The position numbers were made by a program, and so were the translations under genes. Source: an uncultured Draconibacterium sp. (GTDB lineage Bacteria; Bacteroidota; Bacteroidia; Bacteroidales; Prolixibacteraceae). Taken from it: 64,000 nucleotides of DNA. A model generated the notes under the pieces. The model saw nothing but the letters and a program-made list of their open reading frames with translations. It was not told where the DNA came from and searched no databases. The stretch's first letter is position 1. Every line of letters begins with the position of its first letter. Shown here piece after piece: positions 43,680 through 52,604 of this stretch. The DNA lies in NCBI GenBank assembly GCA_947492175.1, contig CANLMQ010000020.1, forward strand, positions 45,533-109,532, given 5' to 3'.

Positions 43680-44186
43680 TTATTTTTTCTTGAGTTGATT
43701 TCGACGCGAACATGTAGCTTTATTACAGTACCGACATTGATTTCCCGCTTCCATCATTTCTAGTAATAAATTGTCGAGTAATACAATTTGTGTTTCGTTA
43801 CAAACACTTTTTATATTTTGAAAGTGTTGTACGGTTTGTTTTTTTACCAGCGAATGGTATTTGCCAATTTTTTCAGTTAGTCTTTTCAGCTCTTCTTCCG
43901 ATGGATTTTCTGAAGAAAGTTCTTTAATCAGCTCGAAATTTGTTTCGCACTGAATGTCAATTAGCACCTGGTAATCGCGAAATACTTTCTGGTCTAATTC
44001 AATAACCTTTTTATACTGATCGTTCGTTAAATGAAGTTGTTCTTTTAGATATTCATCAGAATTGTGCCCTTCAGCCGGATCAATATTTTGTGCCTGATTC
44101 ATGTATAGAAATGTAGCAAATGCCGATAAATTGATAATCAGCAAAAAAATGTTCAGCCACTTTATGGTTTGTTGTTTCTTTTCCAT
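43680..44186 (-). CDS. Periplasmic metal-sensor-like protein (Spy/CpxP/CnrX type)
   Basis: The 168-residue protein has an N-terminal membrane anchor (about 10-30) and a helical periplasmic domain with 'LKEQLHLTNDQYKKVIELDQKVFRDYQ' and later 'CETNFELIKEL', the heavy-metal-resistance/CpxP-like pattern. The C-terminus adds 'CRYCNKATC', a Cys cluster that could bind metal. It lies four bases after the sigma gene stop, so it is a natural candidate to control that sigma factor. Confidence 0.75.
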   Translation of the reverse strand: MEKKQQTIKWLNIFLLIINLSAFATFLYMNQAQNIDPAEGHNSDEYLKEQLHLTNDQYKKVIELDQKVFRDYQVLIDIQCETNFELIKELSSENPSEEELKRLTEKIGKYHSLVKKQTVQHFQNIKSVCNETQIVLLDNLLLEMMEAGNQCRYCNKATCSRRNQLKKK

Positions 44187-44190
44187 TTTC

Positions 44191-44760
44191 TCAGGAATTA
44201 AGTTTTAGATAATCTGTAAGCTTTTGTTTTAAGTTCTTTTTAGCCCGGTAAACAAGAGATTCTACCGAGTCGACAGACAGGTTTAACCTTTCACAGATTT
44301 GTTTTTGCGATAAACCTTCAAATTTGTGTAGAAGCAGAACTTTCTTTTGGTTCTCAGGAAGTTGGTCGATTAACCGATACAGGTTAGCAATATTCTCCTT
44401 GTGCTCAAGTTGTTTTGCCGGGGTAGATTTTTCGACAAACTCTTTGTGCATTTCATTCATGCACAAAGAATCTGACAACTGAAAGGTGGCTTTTGCAGGA
44501 TTTTTTTTTCGCAAATAGCTAATGGATTTATTATATGATATTTTATAAATCCACATGGTTAAATCGTCGTCATTTTGAACATAATGACACGATCTGAAGA
44601 TTTCCAAAAAAACATCCTGGAAGATATCTTCTGCGTCGGAGGTGTTGTTTACAAGTCGAAAGGCGGTATTATATACCAGGTTTTTATATCTGTTTATTAA
44701 TGCCCTAAAAGCGAGGTTATTATTTTTTTGAATTTCCTTTATTATCTGACTGTCAGTCAT
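44191..44760 (-). CDS. ECF-type RNA polymerase sigma factor
   Basis: The 189-residue protein has region 2 ('LAFRALINRYKNLVYNTAFRL', 'DAEDIFQDVFLEIFRS', 'MWIYKISYNKSISYLRKK') and region 4 ('LPENQKKVLLLHKFEGLSQKQICERLNLS'). It lies in the leftward operon, 15 bases after the lipoprotein gene, and probably controls at least part of the 30-45 kb train. Confidence 0.9.
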   Translation of the reverse strand: MTDSQIIKEIQKNNNLAFRALINRYKNLVYNTAFRLVNNTSDAEDIFQDVFLEIFRSCHYVQNDDDLTMWIYKISYNKSISYLRKKNPAKATFQLSDSLCMNEMHKEFVEKSTPAKQLEHKENIANLYRLIDQLPENQKKVLLLHKFEGLSQKQICERLNLSVDSVESLVYRAKKNLKQKLTDYLKLNS

Positions 44761-44775
44761 AGGAAAAGAGGTTTT

Positions 44776-45225
44776 TTAGTCAACAGTAACCTTGCCAGAT
44801 TTGTGATAAAGATTTAGTTCTTTTAATGCTTTTATTGCTTCTTCTCTGGTTTTGAAAAAATCTCCCTCGTTTTCATCCCAGGTTTCTCCTTTCGAAATTC
44901 CCATTTTATTACAACCTTCCACTTCCATTAAGCTTACGGTTTCCAGAGCTTTCATTTTTACAGCATCTCTGCCTATTTGTACAACTTTTGCTTTTATGCT
45001 TTTGCCACGTACCGGCTTTTTATCTTCATCTATTTGCACTACCAGTCCGTAGCATACAGTTCCTTCTTTTACCCATTCTGGTATTTTGGCTTTTAATTCT
45101 GCACTCATTTCAACTTTTTCTTCCTGGTAGGTATATGATGCTACCTCGTCGGATTTTTTTGATGAGTTACAGCTGGCAAGTAAAAGGGTTAAAACAAAGG
45201 TTAATGCTAAAGTCTGGTTTTTCAT
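44776..45225 (-). CDS. Small lipoprotein at the head of the operon
   Basis: The 149-residue protein starts at ATG 45225; a signal and lipobox ('LLLASC') follow. Two later cysteines ('EGTVCYGLVV', 'EVEGCNKMG') could pair. The remainder is charged with short strands and helices; no family is recognised. It is the first gene before the sigma factor, so it may belong to the sensing part of the system. Confidence 0.72.
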   Translation of the reverse strand: MKNQTLALTFVLTLLLASCNSSKKSDEVASYTYQEEKVEMSAELKAKIPEWVKEGTVCYGLVVQIDEDKKPVRGKSIKAKVVQIGRDAVKMKALETVSLMEVEGCNKMGISKGETWDENEGDFFKTREEAIKALKELNLYHKSGKVTVD

Positions 45226-45383
45226 TGTTATGTTATTTTGAAATTGGTTTGTTAGTCCCGACAAAATAACGTCAGTTTATTGTACAGATTCTGTAGTTGA
45301 TGTTAGTTTGTCAGAAATTTTAGACGTAAAAGTAATAATTACTATAAAATATTAAAGGATTGGAACAAATTGTTTAAATAAAA

Positions 45384-45420
45384 AAGCCACACTTTTGTTA
45401 AATAGCAAAAGTGTGGCTTT
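45384..45420 (-). terminator. Terminator of tpiA
   Basis: 14-bp stem AAGCCACACTTTTG with CAAAAGTGTGGCTT, loop of eight, flanked by A and T runs. It lies between the tpiA stop and the 45.2 kb lipoprotein start. Confidence 0.9.
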
Positions 45421-45452
45421 AAAATTAATGGTTTTAGCGTATTGTTTTTCGC

Positions 45453-46211
45453 TTAAAATCCGTTAATGATTCCGATAAAATCTTCAGCTTTAAGTGATGC
45501 GCCACCAATTAAACCACCGTCAACATCTTTGTTGGCGAATAATTCTTTTGCATTGCTTGGTTTGCAGCTTCCACCGTAAAGGATTGAAGTTCCTTCAGCT
45601 ACTTCCTCACCATATTTAGCAGTAATGGCAGTACGAATATTTGCGTGCATATCTTGTGCCTGATCAGAGCTGGCAGTAACACCTGTGCCGATTGCCCAGA
45701 TTGGTTCGTATGCAATAACAATTTTTTTGAAGTCATCAGCAGAAAGCTGGAATACAGTTTCTTCCAATTGGTTTACTACGAATTCGTTGTGTGTTCCGGC
45801 TTCGCGAATATCCAAAGCTTCACCACAGCAATAAATGGGAGTTAAGCCGTTTTCAAGAGCCAGAGCTACTTTTTTGTTTAAAATTTCGCTTGTTTCTCCA
45901 TAGTATTCTCTACGCTCCGAGTGTCCTAAAATTACGTACTCAGCACCTGTAGATTTAATCATCTCGGCTGAAACTTCACCGGTGAAAGCACCTTTAGCTT
46001 CTGCTGCACAGTTTTGCGATGAAACACCAATTCTTTCAGTGTTAACAGTTTCAACAACTTTTGTAATGTGAGTGAACGGAACGCCTAAAACTACTGCTAC
46101 ATCGTTAGCACCTTCGTTTGCTACTATAGTGTCAACTGCTTTTGCCAGTTCAATACCTTCTTGTAAATTGGTATTTAGTTTCCAGTTTCCTGCAACTATC
46201 TTTTGTCTCAT
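45453..46211 (-). CDS. tpiA: Triosephosphate isomerase
   Basis: The 252-residue enzyme starts at ATG 46211 (MRQKIVAGNWKLN), where the substrate Lys lies. It has catalytic His in 'VILGHSERREYYGET', Glu in 'VIAYEPIWAIGTG' and the phosphate loop 'SILYGGSCKPSN'. It converts dihydroxyacetone phosphate and glyceraldehyde 3-phosphate. The open frame runs 59 codons upstream, with no homology. Confidence 0.97.
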   Translation of the reverse strand: MRQKIVAGNWKLNTNLQEGIELAKAVDTIVANEGANDVAVVLGVPFTHITKVVETVNTERIGVSSQNCAAEAKGAFTGEVSAEMIKSTGAEYVILGHSERREYYGETSEILNKKVALALENGLTPIYCCGEALDIREAGTHNEFVVNQLEETVFQLSADDFKKIVIAYEPIWAIGTGVTASSDQAQDMHANIRTAITAKYGEEVAEGTSILYGGSCKPSNAKELFANKDVDGGLIGGASLKAEDFIGIINGF

Positions 46212-46415
46212 ATTATTGAATTTTAGTTTTTTAGATATTTCAAAATCGCACACAAATTTAGCCGATTTGTTGAATATTCGGGTACATGAAAATTGAGTTT
46301 TTTTACAATTAACTATTTGTTCATTCAGAAACGGGAAGTGACAAAAAAGCCAGAAGCTTGCGACAATTGGCAATCTTATAATATGCAAATAAGAACGACA
46401 AAGTGAATCTCTTTG

Positions 46416-47546
46416 TTACTTCTCCATAAATTTTGCTTGAAATTCTTCGGGAGTAGGAATATCATTGTAATGCCATTTCCCAATAATATTTCCTTCTTTT
46501 AAAATAATCAATCCCGGATTTGAGCGAATCATAGTTTTTAGCGTTATTTCATCGCAATTGAAAAATTCGTAGGTTGCATTATTGGCTTCGGCAAAGGCCA
46601 TCGCTTCTTCTTGTAAACTTGATGTAAGACAGATAAACGAGAGGTTGTGTTCCTGTGCCCAGCTGGCCAGTGTGTTTATCTTTTCCTGTTCTTTGGTTTC
46701 CGATTTGGAAAGATCGTAGGCAACCAACATAAATACATATTGTTCGTCGTAAATAAAGAAATCAATTATGTTGTCACCTTCAGGTGTTTCAATGCTAAAA
46801 TCATGAATGGGCGCTTCGTATCCTTCCTGAATTAGAATCGATTCCAGGTTATCGTATTCCCAGTTAACCGTATCTTGCCAGGGATAATTGTCTTCCGAGA
46901 ATTTTTTTACCTCGCCGGTATTTTTATTCTTATAATAAAATATATTCTCATAAACCTCTTGAGGTGCATCTTCCGGGATACTCATGGCGTCAGGAATGTT
47001 GGTGCCAATTTTATAGGGTCTGAAATCGAATAATGGCAAATGATTGTAGGAGTGGAAAACAATTCCGAAATAAACTACAAACGTAAGAATGCTAAATACG
47101 GCCGGAAGTTTTGTTTTTATCTGGCTGGCAAACCAATTGCGGTTAACCACGGCCAACAGGGCAATAGCAATAATTACAAGGTTTTTATAAAAGGTTTCCC
47201 AGTTTGATATTACCAGAGCATCGCCAAAACAGCCACAGTCGGTTACCGGGTTTTTCAGTGCAATCCAAAGTGTCAACGGAGTAAAAAAGGCCATAAAAAG
47301 TAAACCCAGCCACGAAAACAAACGCATCCACCAGTTAAACAAAAAAGCCACGCCTATTGCAAACTCTCCAAATGCAAGCAAAACGCCAAGCGGAAATGCA
47401 GCCCAAATCAGCCATTCCATTCCAAGTGCATTAAAATAATCGGTAAATTTATAGGTCGATCCCCAGGGATCAATCCCTTTTACAAAGCCGGAGAAAAGAA
47501 ATACAATTCCAAATAAAATGCGCGCAGTGTGTTTTGCTAATTTCAT
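46416..47546 (-). CDS. DoxX/MauE-like membrane protein (BT_3928 type)
   Basis: The 376-residue protein has four membrane helices in the first 150 residues ('ARILFGIVFLFSGFVKGIDPWG', 'DCGCFGDAL' with a Cys-x-Cys pair), a further helix at about 150-170, then a periplasmic thioredoxin-like domain ending in 'MIRSNPGLIILKEGNIIGKWHYNDIP'. Bacteroidota carry it beside DUF1599 and tpiA. It may take part in redox or disulfide handling. Confidence 0.85.
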   Translation of the reverse strand: MKLAKHTARILFGIVFLFSGFVKGIDPWGSTYKFTDYFNALGMEWLIWAAFPLGVLLAFGEFAIGVAFLFNWWMRLFSWLGLLFMAFFTPLTLWIALKNPVTDCGCFGDALVISNWETFYKNLVIIAIALLAVVNRNWFASQIKTKLPAVFSILTFVVYFGIVFHSYNHLPLFDFRPYKIGTNIPDAMSIPEDAPQEVYENIFYYKNKNTGEVKKFSEDNYPWQDTVNWEYDNLESILIQEGYEAPIHDFSIETPEGDNIIDFFIYDEQYVFMLVAYDLSKSETKEQEKINTLASWAQEHNLSFICLTSSLQEEAMAFAEANNATYEFFNCDEITLKTMIRSNPGLIILKEGNIIGKWHYNDIPTPEEFQAKFMEK

Positions 47547-47635
47547 AAAATATAGTTTTTGATAAAGTGAGGCAATTGTCTGGAAACTGACAAATTAAAA
47601 ATTATGATTCTTTTTTAATATGTCGCAATTAATGA

Positions 47636-48196
47636 TTAAGATAACGGATCAACACCATCTTTTTCAAATTCAATTTTAATCATGGCAAAAACGGCGTAGT
47701 TAATCATATCCATGTAATTGGCATCAATACCTTCCGAAATAATTGTTTTTCCCTGATTGTCTTCTATCTGTTTAGTACGCTTAATTTTCATAAGAATCAA
47801 ATCGGTGTACGAGCTAATTCGCATATTTCTCCAGGCCTCGCCATAATCATGGTTTTTATCCATCATTAATTTTTTGGCTTTTTCAAAATAACTGTCGTAA
47901 AGTGCCTGTGTTTTTTCGTTAGGCATTTCTTCATCAGCCGGACCTAATTCAAGTTGAATTAAACCCATAATACAATAGTTAATAATACCGATGAATTCGG
48001 GTTTAACACCTTCGTCAACTTTGGTTACACCTTTTTCCTCAATGCTTCTAATGCGCTGTGCTTTAATGTATATCTGGTCGGTTAGCGATTGCGGACGAAG
48101 TATTCGCCAGGCAGTTCCGTAGTCAGTCATTTTCTTCGAGAAAATGTTTCTGCAGATCGCAATTATCTGATCGTATTGTTTATTTGTTTTTTCCAT
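47636..48196 (-). CDS. DUF1599 protein
   Basis: The 186-residue protein consists of two similar halves: 'KKMTDYGTAWRILRPQSLTDQIYIKAQRIRSIE' and 'KNHDYGEAWRNMRISSYTDLILMKIKRTKQIE', each ending with a 'GIINY'/'DMINY' helix. This matches DUF1599, related to nucleotide-pyrophosphatase-like helical proteins. It is part of the conserved DUF1599, BT_3928, tpiA order. Confidence 0.9.
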   Translation of the reverse strand: MEKTNKQYDQIIAICRNIFSKKMTDYGTAWRILRPQSLTDQIYIKAQRIRSIEEKGVTKVDEGVKPEFIGIINYCIMGLIQLELGPADEEMPNEKTQALYDSYFEKAKKLMMDKNHDYGEAWRNMRISSYTDLILMKIKRTKQIEDNQGKTIISEGIDANYMDMINYAVFAMIKIEFEKDGVDPLS

Positions 48197-48254
48197 GCTG
48201 TCTAAAATGAGGGATAAAAGTATTAAAAAATGAGAAAATTGAACCGTTTTATTT

Positions 48255-48262
48255 TACATTTG
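48255..48262 (+). promoter_or_regulatory. Candidate -7 box (TACATTTG) of folP-cdaA
   Basis: Matches TAnnTTTG 59 bases before the folP start; no exact -33 element is visible. Confidence 0.4.
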
Positions 48263-48320
48263 TAGTTAACGACTTGTTACAGGTTGTAAATAAATTGTTA
48301 AACATAAAACCTTTGACCTG

Positions 48321-49199
48321 ATGTTAATTACGCAGTCGGCAGGCAAATTCCTAAAACGTAATAGTTCGATTCAATTGGGAAACAGTACAATAGACTTATC
48401 TATCCCAATTGTTATGGGAATTGTAAATATAACGCCGGATTCCTTTTACGACGGAGGAAAGATGGAAGACGAAAAAACGATGTTAACGGCTGTTGAGCAA
48501 ATGATCGAAGCCGGAGCAACGGTTATTGATGTTGGTGCTATCTCAACCCGTCCCGGGGCTGAAAGTATTTCAACAAAAATAGAACTGGGACGTTTGTTAC
48601 CTGCAGTACAGGCAATTCGTAAAGAATTTCCTGATATACCTATTTCTGTTGATACGTTTCGATCGTGGGTTGCAGTTCGTGTTATAGACGAAATTGGGCC
48701 AATAATAGTAAATGATATTTCGGGAGGATCTCTGGATTCGAAAATGTTTGAAACCATTGGGAAACTACAAATGCCTTATATTTTGTCGCATATTCAGGGA
48801 ACTCCGCGCGACATGCAGGACGATCCGCAGTATGATGACCTGATTAAAGAAATTTCGTCGTATTTTGCCGAAAAGGTAAAACGATTAACAAAGCATGGTG
48901 TAAAAGATATCATTCTGGATCCGGGATTTGGTTTTGGAAAAAACCTGGATCATAATTATGAATTGCTGAATCGTTTGGATGCTTTTAAAGTATTTCAGCT
49001 TCCGGTTATGGTTGGATTAAGCCGAAAATCGATGATTTGGAAGGCGCTTGATATTAAACCCGATGAGGCATTGAACGGAACCACTGTTGCAAACACGCTT
49101 GCGCTAATGGGAGGAGCCGATATTTTGCGGGTTCACGACGTAAAAGAGGCTGTTGAAGCAGTAAAGATTTTTTGTGAAATAAAAGCAACACTTGTATAA
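48321..49199 (+). CDS. folP: Dihydropteroate synthase
   Basis: The 292-residue TIM-barrel enzyme condenses the pterin diphosphate with p-aminobenzoate in folate synthesis. Motifs: 'MGIVNITPDSFYDGGK', 'DVGAISTRPGA', 'SVDTFRSWVA', 'NDISGG', 'ILDPGFGFGKNLDHN', 'GLSRKSMI', 'RVHDV'. The stop overlaps the next start (TAATG), so it is coupled to cdaA. Confidence 0.96.
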   Translation: MLITQSAGKFLKRNSSIQLGNSTIDLSIPIVMGIVNITPDSFYDGGKMEDEKTMLTAVEQMIEAGATVIDVGAISTRPGAESISTKIELGRLLPAVQAIRKEFPDIPISVDTFRSWVAVRVIDEIGPIIVNDISGGSLDSKMFETIGKLQMPYILSHIQGTPRDMQDDPQYDDLIKEISSYFAEKVKRLTKHGVKDIILDPGFGFGKNLDHNYELLNRLDAFKVFQLPVMVGLSRKSMIWKALDIKPDEALNGTTVANTLALMGGADILRVHDVKEAVEAVKIFCEIKATLV

Positions 49200-49999
49200 T
49201 GCTGGCATTTATTACCATACGTTTCCTGGACATTCTTGATATTTTGCTGGTGGCATTTTTGCTTTTTCAGCTTTATCGGCTTATTAAAGGAACGGTGGCG
49301 TTTAATATTGTAATCGGGCTGTTTTCCCTGTACCTGTTTTGGTTGATTGTGAGGGCACTAAATATGGAGCTTCTGGGTTCCATAATGGGGCAGTTTATTG
49401 GAGTGGGAGTTCTTGCTCTAATTGTAGTTTTTCATCCTGAAATCCGGAAATTTTTGGTGTTTATCGGAACTAATTACAACGTAAACCGGGTATTATCGCT
49501 CGATAAGTTGTTTGGGACAGGTAAAACAAAAACAATTAATCATGATCAAATTGATAGTTTGGTTGATGCATGTGTTTCCATGGGTAAATCTAAAACCGGG
49601 GCACTGATTGTAATTGCAGGAGATTCGGAGTTGCACGAACAAATAAATTCGGGAGAGAAAATCAATGCAAAAATATCTTCATCTTTAATTCGTACCATAT
49701 TTTTTAAAAACTCGCCTTTGCACGACGGAGCTATAATTATTAAAGGAAATAAGATTGTGGCAGCAGGGTGTATTTTACCACTTACACAAAAGGAGCTTGA
49801 CAAGGCGCTGGGATTGCGTCACCGGGCTGCCGTGGGTATGACAGAAAACTCAGATTCTCTTTGTATTGTTGTTTCCGAAGAACGAGGATCTATCTCGGTT
49901 TCTCAAAAAGGTGACATCAGGAGGCGAATCTCAAAAGAAACACTCACTGAAATTCTGGAGAAAAATATCCTGGAAGAAATTATAGGAGACAAAAAATAA
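49199..49999 (+). CDS. cdaA: Diadenylate cyclase CdaA
   Basis: The 266-residue protein has three membrane helices (about 1-80) and a DAC domain with 'SPLHDGAIIIKGNKIVAAGCILPL' (DGA motif) and 'GLRHRAAVGMTENSDSLCIVVSEERGSISV' (RHR motif). It makes the second messenger c-di-AMP from two ATP. It is translationally coupled to folP. Confidence 0.95.
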   Translation: MLAFITIRFLDILDILLVAFLLFQLYRLIKGTVAFNIVIGLFSLYLFWLIVRALNMELLGSIMGQFIGVGVLALIVVFHPEIRKFLVFIGTNYNVNRVLSLDKLFGTGKTKTINHDQIDSLVDACVSMGKSKTGALIVIAGDSELHEQINSGEKINAKISSSLIRTIFFKNSPLHDGAIIIKGNKIVAAGCILPLTQKELDKALGLRHRAAVGMTENSDSLCIVVSEERGSISVSQKGDIRRRISKETLTEILEKNILEEIIGDKK

Positions 50000-50213
50000 T
50001 CGTTAAATATTATTTCGAAGGATATCAGAAAGCTTTTACTCATAAGAGATTTCTGAACTTCGCATCCTTGAAGAAATCTAACTTATATTTTATGTGTATT
50101 GTTTTGTTGAAGTTTTGGTTGTGTATAGTCAATTCAACAGAATATTAAATGAAAAAGCTATAAATAAATTGTAGATAACTTTTATTTGTCAAAACAGATT
50201 AATTGTAATAAAC

Positions 50214-51164
50214 ATGAATAGAATTTGTGAATTATTCAATATAAAATATCCCATTATTCAGGGAGGTATGGTTTGGTGTTCGGGCTGGAAACTGGCTTCG
50301 GCAGTTAGTAATTGTGGCGGACTTGGTTTAATCGGTGCGGGATCGATGCACCCTGAAACGCTTGAAGAGCACATTATAAAATGTAAAGCGGCCACTGATA
50401 AAACTTATGGTGTGAATGTGCCCTTACTATATCCCGAAACTGAGCGCATAATGGGGATTATTGCAAAACACAAAGTGCCTGTGGTTTTTACTTCTGCCGG
50501 AAGTCCTAAAAAGTGGACCGGGTGGTTAAAAGAAAGAGGAATTATAGTGGTGCATGTGGTATCTAGTTCGTTTTTTGCGGGCAAGTGCGAAGCCGCAGGA
50601 GTGGATGCTATTGTTGCTGAAGGTTTTGAAGCCGGTGGACACAATGGACGGGAAGAAACAACTACTATGTCGCTGATTCCGTCGGTGCGAAAAGCTACTG
50701 ATTTACCATTGCTGGCAGCGGGTGGTATTGGCTCGGGCGAGGCAATGTTGGCTGCCATGGTTTTGGGAGCTGATGGTGTTCAGGTTGGATCTGCATTTGC
50801 AATTTCTGAAGAATCTTCGGCGCACCCCGAATTTAAAAAACTGGTAGCTGCATTAGGCGAGGGAGGCACAAAATTAGCTCTTAAAAAGCTGGCTCCAACA
50901 AGATTGGTGAAAAACACTTTTTTCGAACAGGTAGATGAGGCAGAAAAAGCCGGTAAGTCGTCCGATGAACTGCGTGAACTTTTGGGGCGGGGACGTGCCA
51001 AAAAGGGAATGTTTGAAGGTGATTTAAATGAAGGTGAACTGGAAATCGGACAGGTAGCGGCACAAATAACTGAGATACTTCCTGTTGCGCAGATTATGGA
51101 GAAACTGATTTCTGAATACGAAATTGCCAAGAAGGAAACGCAAAAGAACAGGTTTGATTTCTAA
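50214..51164 (+). CDS. Nitronate monooxygenase / FabK-like flavoprotein
   Basis: The 316-residue FMN-binding TIM barrel reads 'KYPIIQGGMVWCSGWKLASAVSNCGGLGLIGAGSM', 'GVNVPLLYPE', 'AEGFEAGGHNGREETTT', 'PLLAAGGIGSGEAMLAAMVLGADGVQVGSAF'. It matches both nitronate monooxygenase and the enoyl-ACP reductase FabK in pattern. Without a fatty-acid neighbourhood I keep the nitronate call. It is followed by a terminator. Confidence 0.85.
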   Translation: MNRICELFNIKYPIIQGGMVWCSGWKLASAVSNCGGLGLIGAGSMHPETLEEHIIKCKAATDKTYGVNVPLLYPETERIMGIIAKHKVPVVFTSAGSPKKWTGWLKERGIIVVHVVSSSFFAGKCEAAGVDAIVAEGFEAGGHNGREETTTMSLIPSVRKATDLPLLAAGGIGSGEAMLAAMVLGADGVQVGSAFAISEESSAHPEFKKLVAALGEGGTKLALKKLAPTRLVKNTFFEQVDEAEKAGKSSDELRELLGRGRAKKGMFEGDLNEGELEIGQVAAQITEILPVAQIMEKLISEYEIAKKETQKNRFDF

Positions 51165-51194
51165 TAGCCTCTTTTGTATTCTTTATTTCAATAA

Positions 51195-51236
51195 AATAAT
51201 AAGGCCGCTCCAAATTTGAAGCGGCCTTATTATTTT
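51195..51236. terminator. Bidirectional terminator
   Basis: A 15-bp stem AATAATAAGGCCGCT with AGCGGCCTTATTATT lies between convergent genes. Confidence 0.9.
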
Positions 51237-51247
51237 GTGTTTATGAT

Positions 51248-52546
51248 TTAAAAATTCTTATAGTTCCATTTCCCTCGGTATGGCCGGTCGAGTAGCATAT
51301 TGGCCCAGGCATCGCCGGTAAATTGTTCTTTTTCTGCATCCCAAAGTAATGGGCGTTGCAATTCGTAGGCAATATTGGCAACATTACAAAGCGCCGAAGT
51401 GCTGTGTCCTATCTCAACATCAGAAATTGGTCGCGTGCGCTTTTTCATTGCATTCACCCAATCCTGGTAGTGGTTGTCGCTGTAATACACGCGCTTGTCT
51501 GTTTCTTTTACATCTTGTTTAGCCAGTTGGGTATTGGGGAAAGTACGCAAGAAACTTCGGCTTACTTCAATTTTTCCTTCGGTACCTACAAATTGTACGG
51601 CATTCCCGTCGCCTTTTCCTCCCCATAGTTTGTGGTTTATACGTGTGCCATTTTCATATATCATTGTTAGTCCGTGGCTTTGTCCTGGTTTGCCGGGTGG
51701 AATAAAGTTAACGGGGCCTGAACCATCCATATCCATTGCCCACTGTGCAATGTCGAACATGTGTGCTCCCCAGTCGGTAATTAGTCCGCCACCAAAATCA
51801 CGATATCCGCGCCACCAGGCCCATGGATCTTTTTTTGCGTCAGCAGGACATAAATCTTTATGATATCCCCGGTACAGAGACGGTCCAATCCATTCGTTCC
51901 AGTCCAACCCTTCGGGAGTTTCCTGAACGGGCAGACTACATTGCTGAACAGGTTCGCCAATACTAACGTTAATCTCTTTTATGTCGCCAATGTAACCGTT
52001 ACGTACCAGTTCAACTGCATGACGAAAATCGCGCCACGAACGTTGCATATTCCCGGTTTGAAATACACGGTCGTATTTGCGTGTGGCGTTTACCATTGCA
52101 CGCCCCTCTGAAACAGTTAACGCCAATGGTTTTTCGCAATAAATATCTTTTCCTGCTTTGGCAGCATCAACAACCATTTGGGCATGCCAGTGGTCGGGAG
52201 TGGCAATAACTACAGCATCAATGTCCTTTCGTTCGAGCAACTCACGGTAATAATGATATCCTTTTATATCGGCACTTTTACCATTATCAGTGTTACTTTG
52301 TTTTGCAACGTCGAGAAATGTTTTTAATTTGCTTTCAAACACATCGCAACCGGCAACCGCAACAGTTTCTTTGCAACTGTTAATGCTGTTTAGTAAGGTA
52401 TAAATTTGTTTACCATGCCCTATATAACCAAGGTTGATTTTGTCGTTAGCGGCCACAAAACCACTTCCGCCTAAAACATGGCGTGGAATTACTGTAACTG
52501 CAGCAGCTCCGGCAGCAGTTTTTCCAATAAAGTTTCTTCTGTTCAT
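51248..52546 (-). CDS. Tat-exported Gfo/Idh/MocA oxidoreductase
   Basis: The 432-residue protein has a Tat signal (MNRRNFIGKTAAGAAAVTVI), then a Rossmann domain ('INLGYIGHGKQIY', 'GCDVFESKL', 'AVVIATPDHWHAQMVVDAAKAGKDIYCEKPLALTVSEG') and a Gfo-type C-domain with 'GGGLITDWGAHMFDIAQWAMD'. It oxidises or reduces sugars with NAD(P), folded before export. Tat-exported Gfo/Idh proteins are frequent in sugar loci of Bacteroidota. Confidence 0.92.
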   Translation of the reverse strand: MNRRNFIGKTAAGAAAVTVIPRHVLGGSGFVAANDKINLGYIGHGKQIYTLLNSINSCKETVAVAGCDVFESKLKTFLDVAKQSNTDNGKSADIKGYHYYRELLERKDIDAVVIATPDHWHAQMVVDAAKAGKDIYCEKPLALTVSEGRAMVNATRKYDRVFQTGNMQRSWRDFRHAVELVRNGYIGDIKEINVSIGEPVQQCSLPVQETPEGLDWNEWIGPSLYRGYHKDLCPADAKKDPWAWWRGYRDFGGGLITDWGAHMFDIAQWAMDMDGSGPVNFIPPGKPGQSHGLTMIYENGTRINHKLWGGKGDGNAVQFVGTEGKIEVSRSFLRTFPNTQLAKQDVKETDKRVYYSDNHYQDWVNAMKKRTRPISDVEIGHSTSALCNVANIAYELQRPLLWDAEKEQFTGDAWANMLLDRPYRGKWNYKNF

Positions 52547-52604
52547 TTCTTAGAATTTAGTTGTATTTATTTAAGTATCACTCTTAAAAGATTTAGGTTC
52601 TAAT

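Noticed and set aside
50214..51164. FabK as firm name
   Set aside because: Motifs fit, but neighbours are not fatty-acid genes; nitronate monooxygenase/FabK-like is safer.
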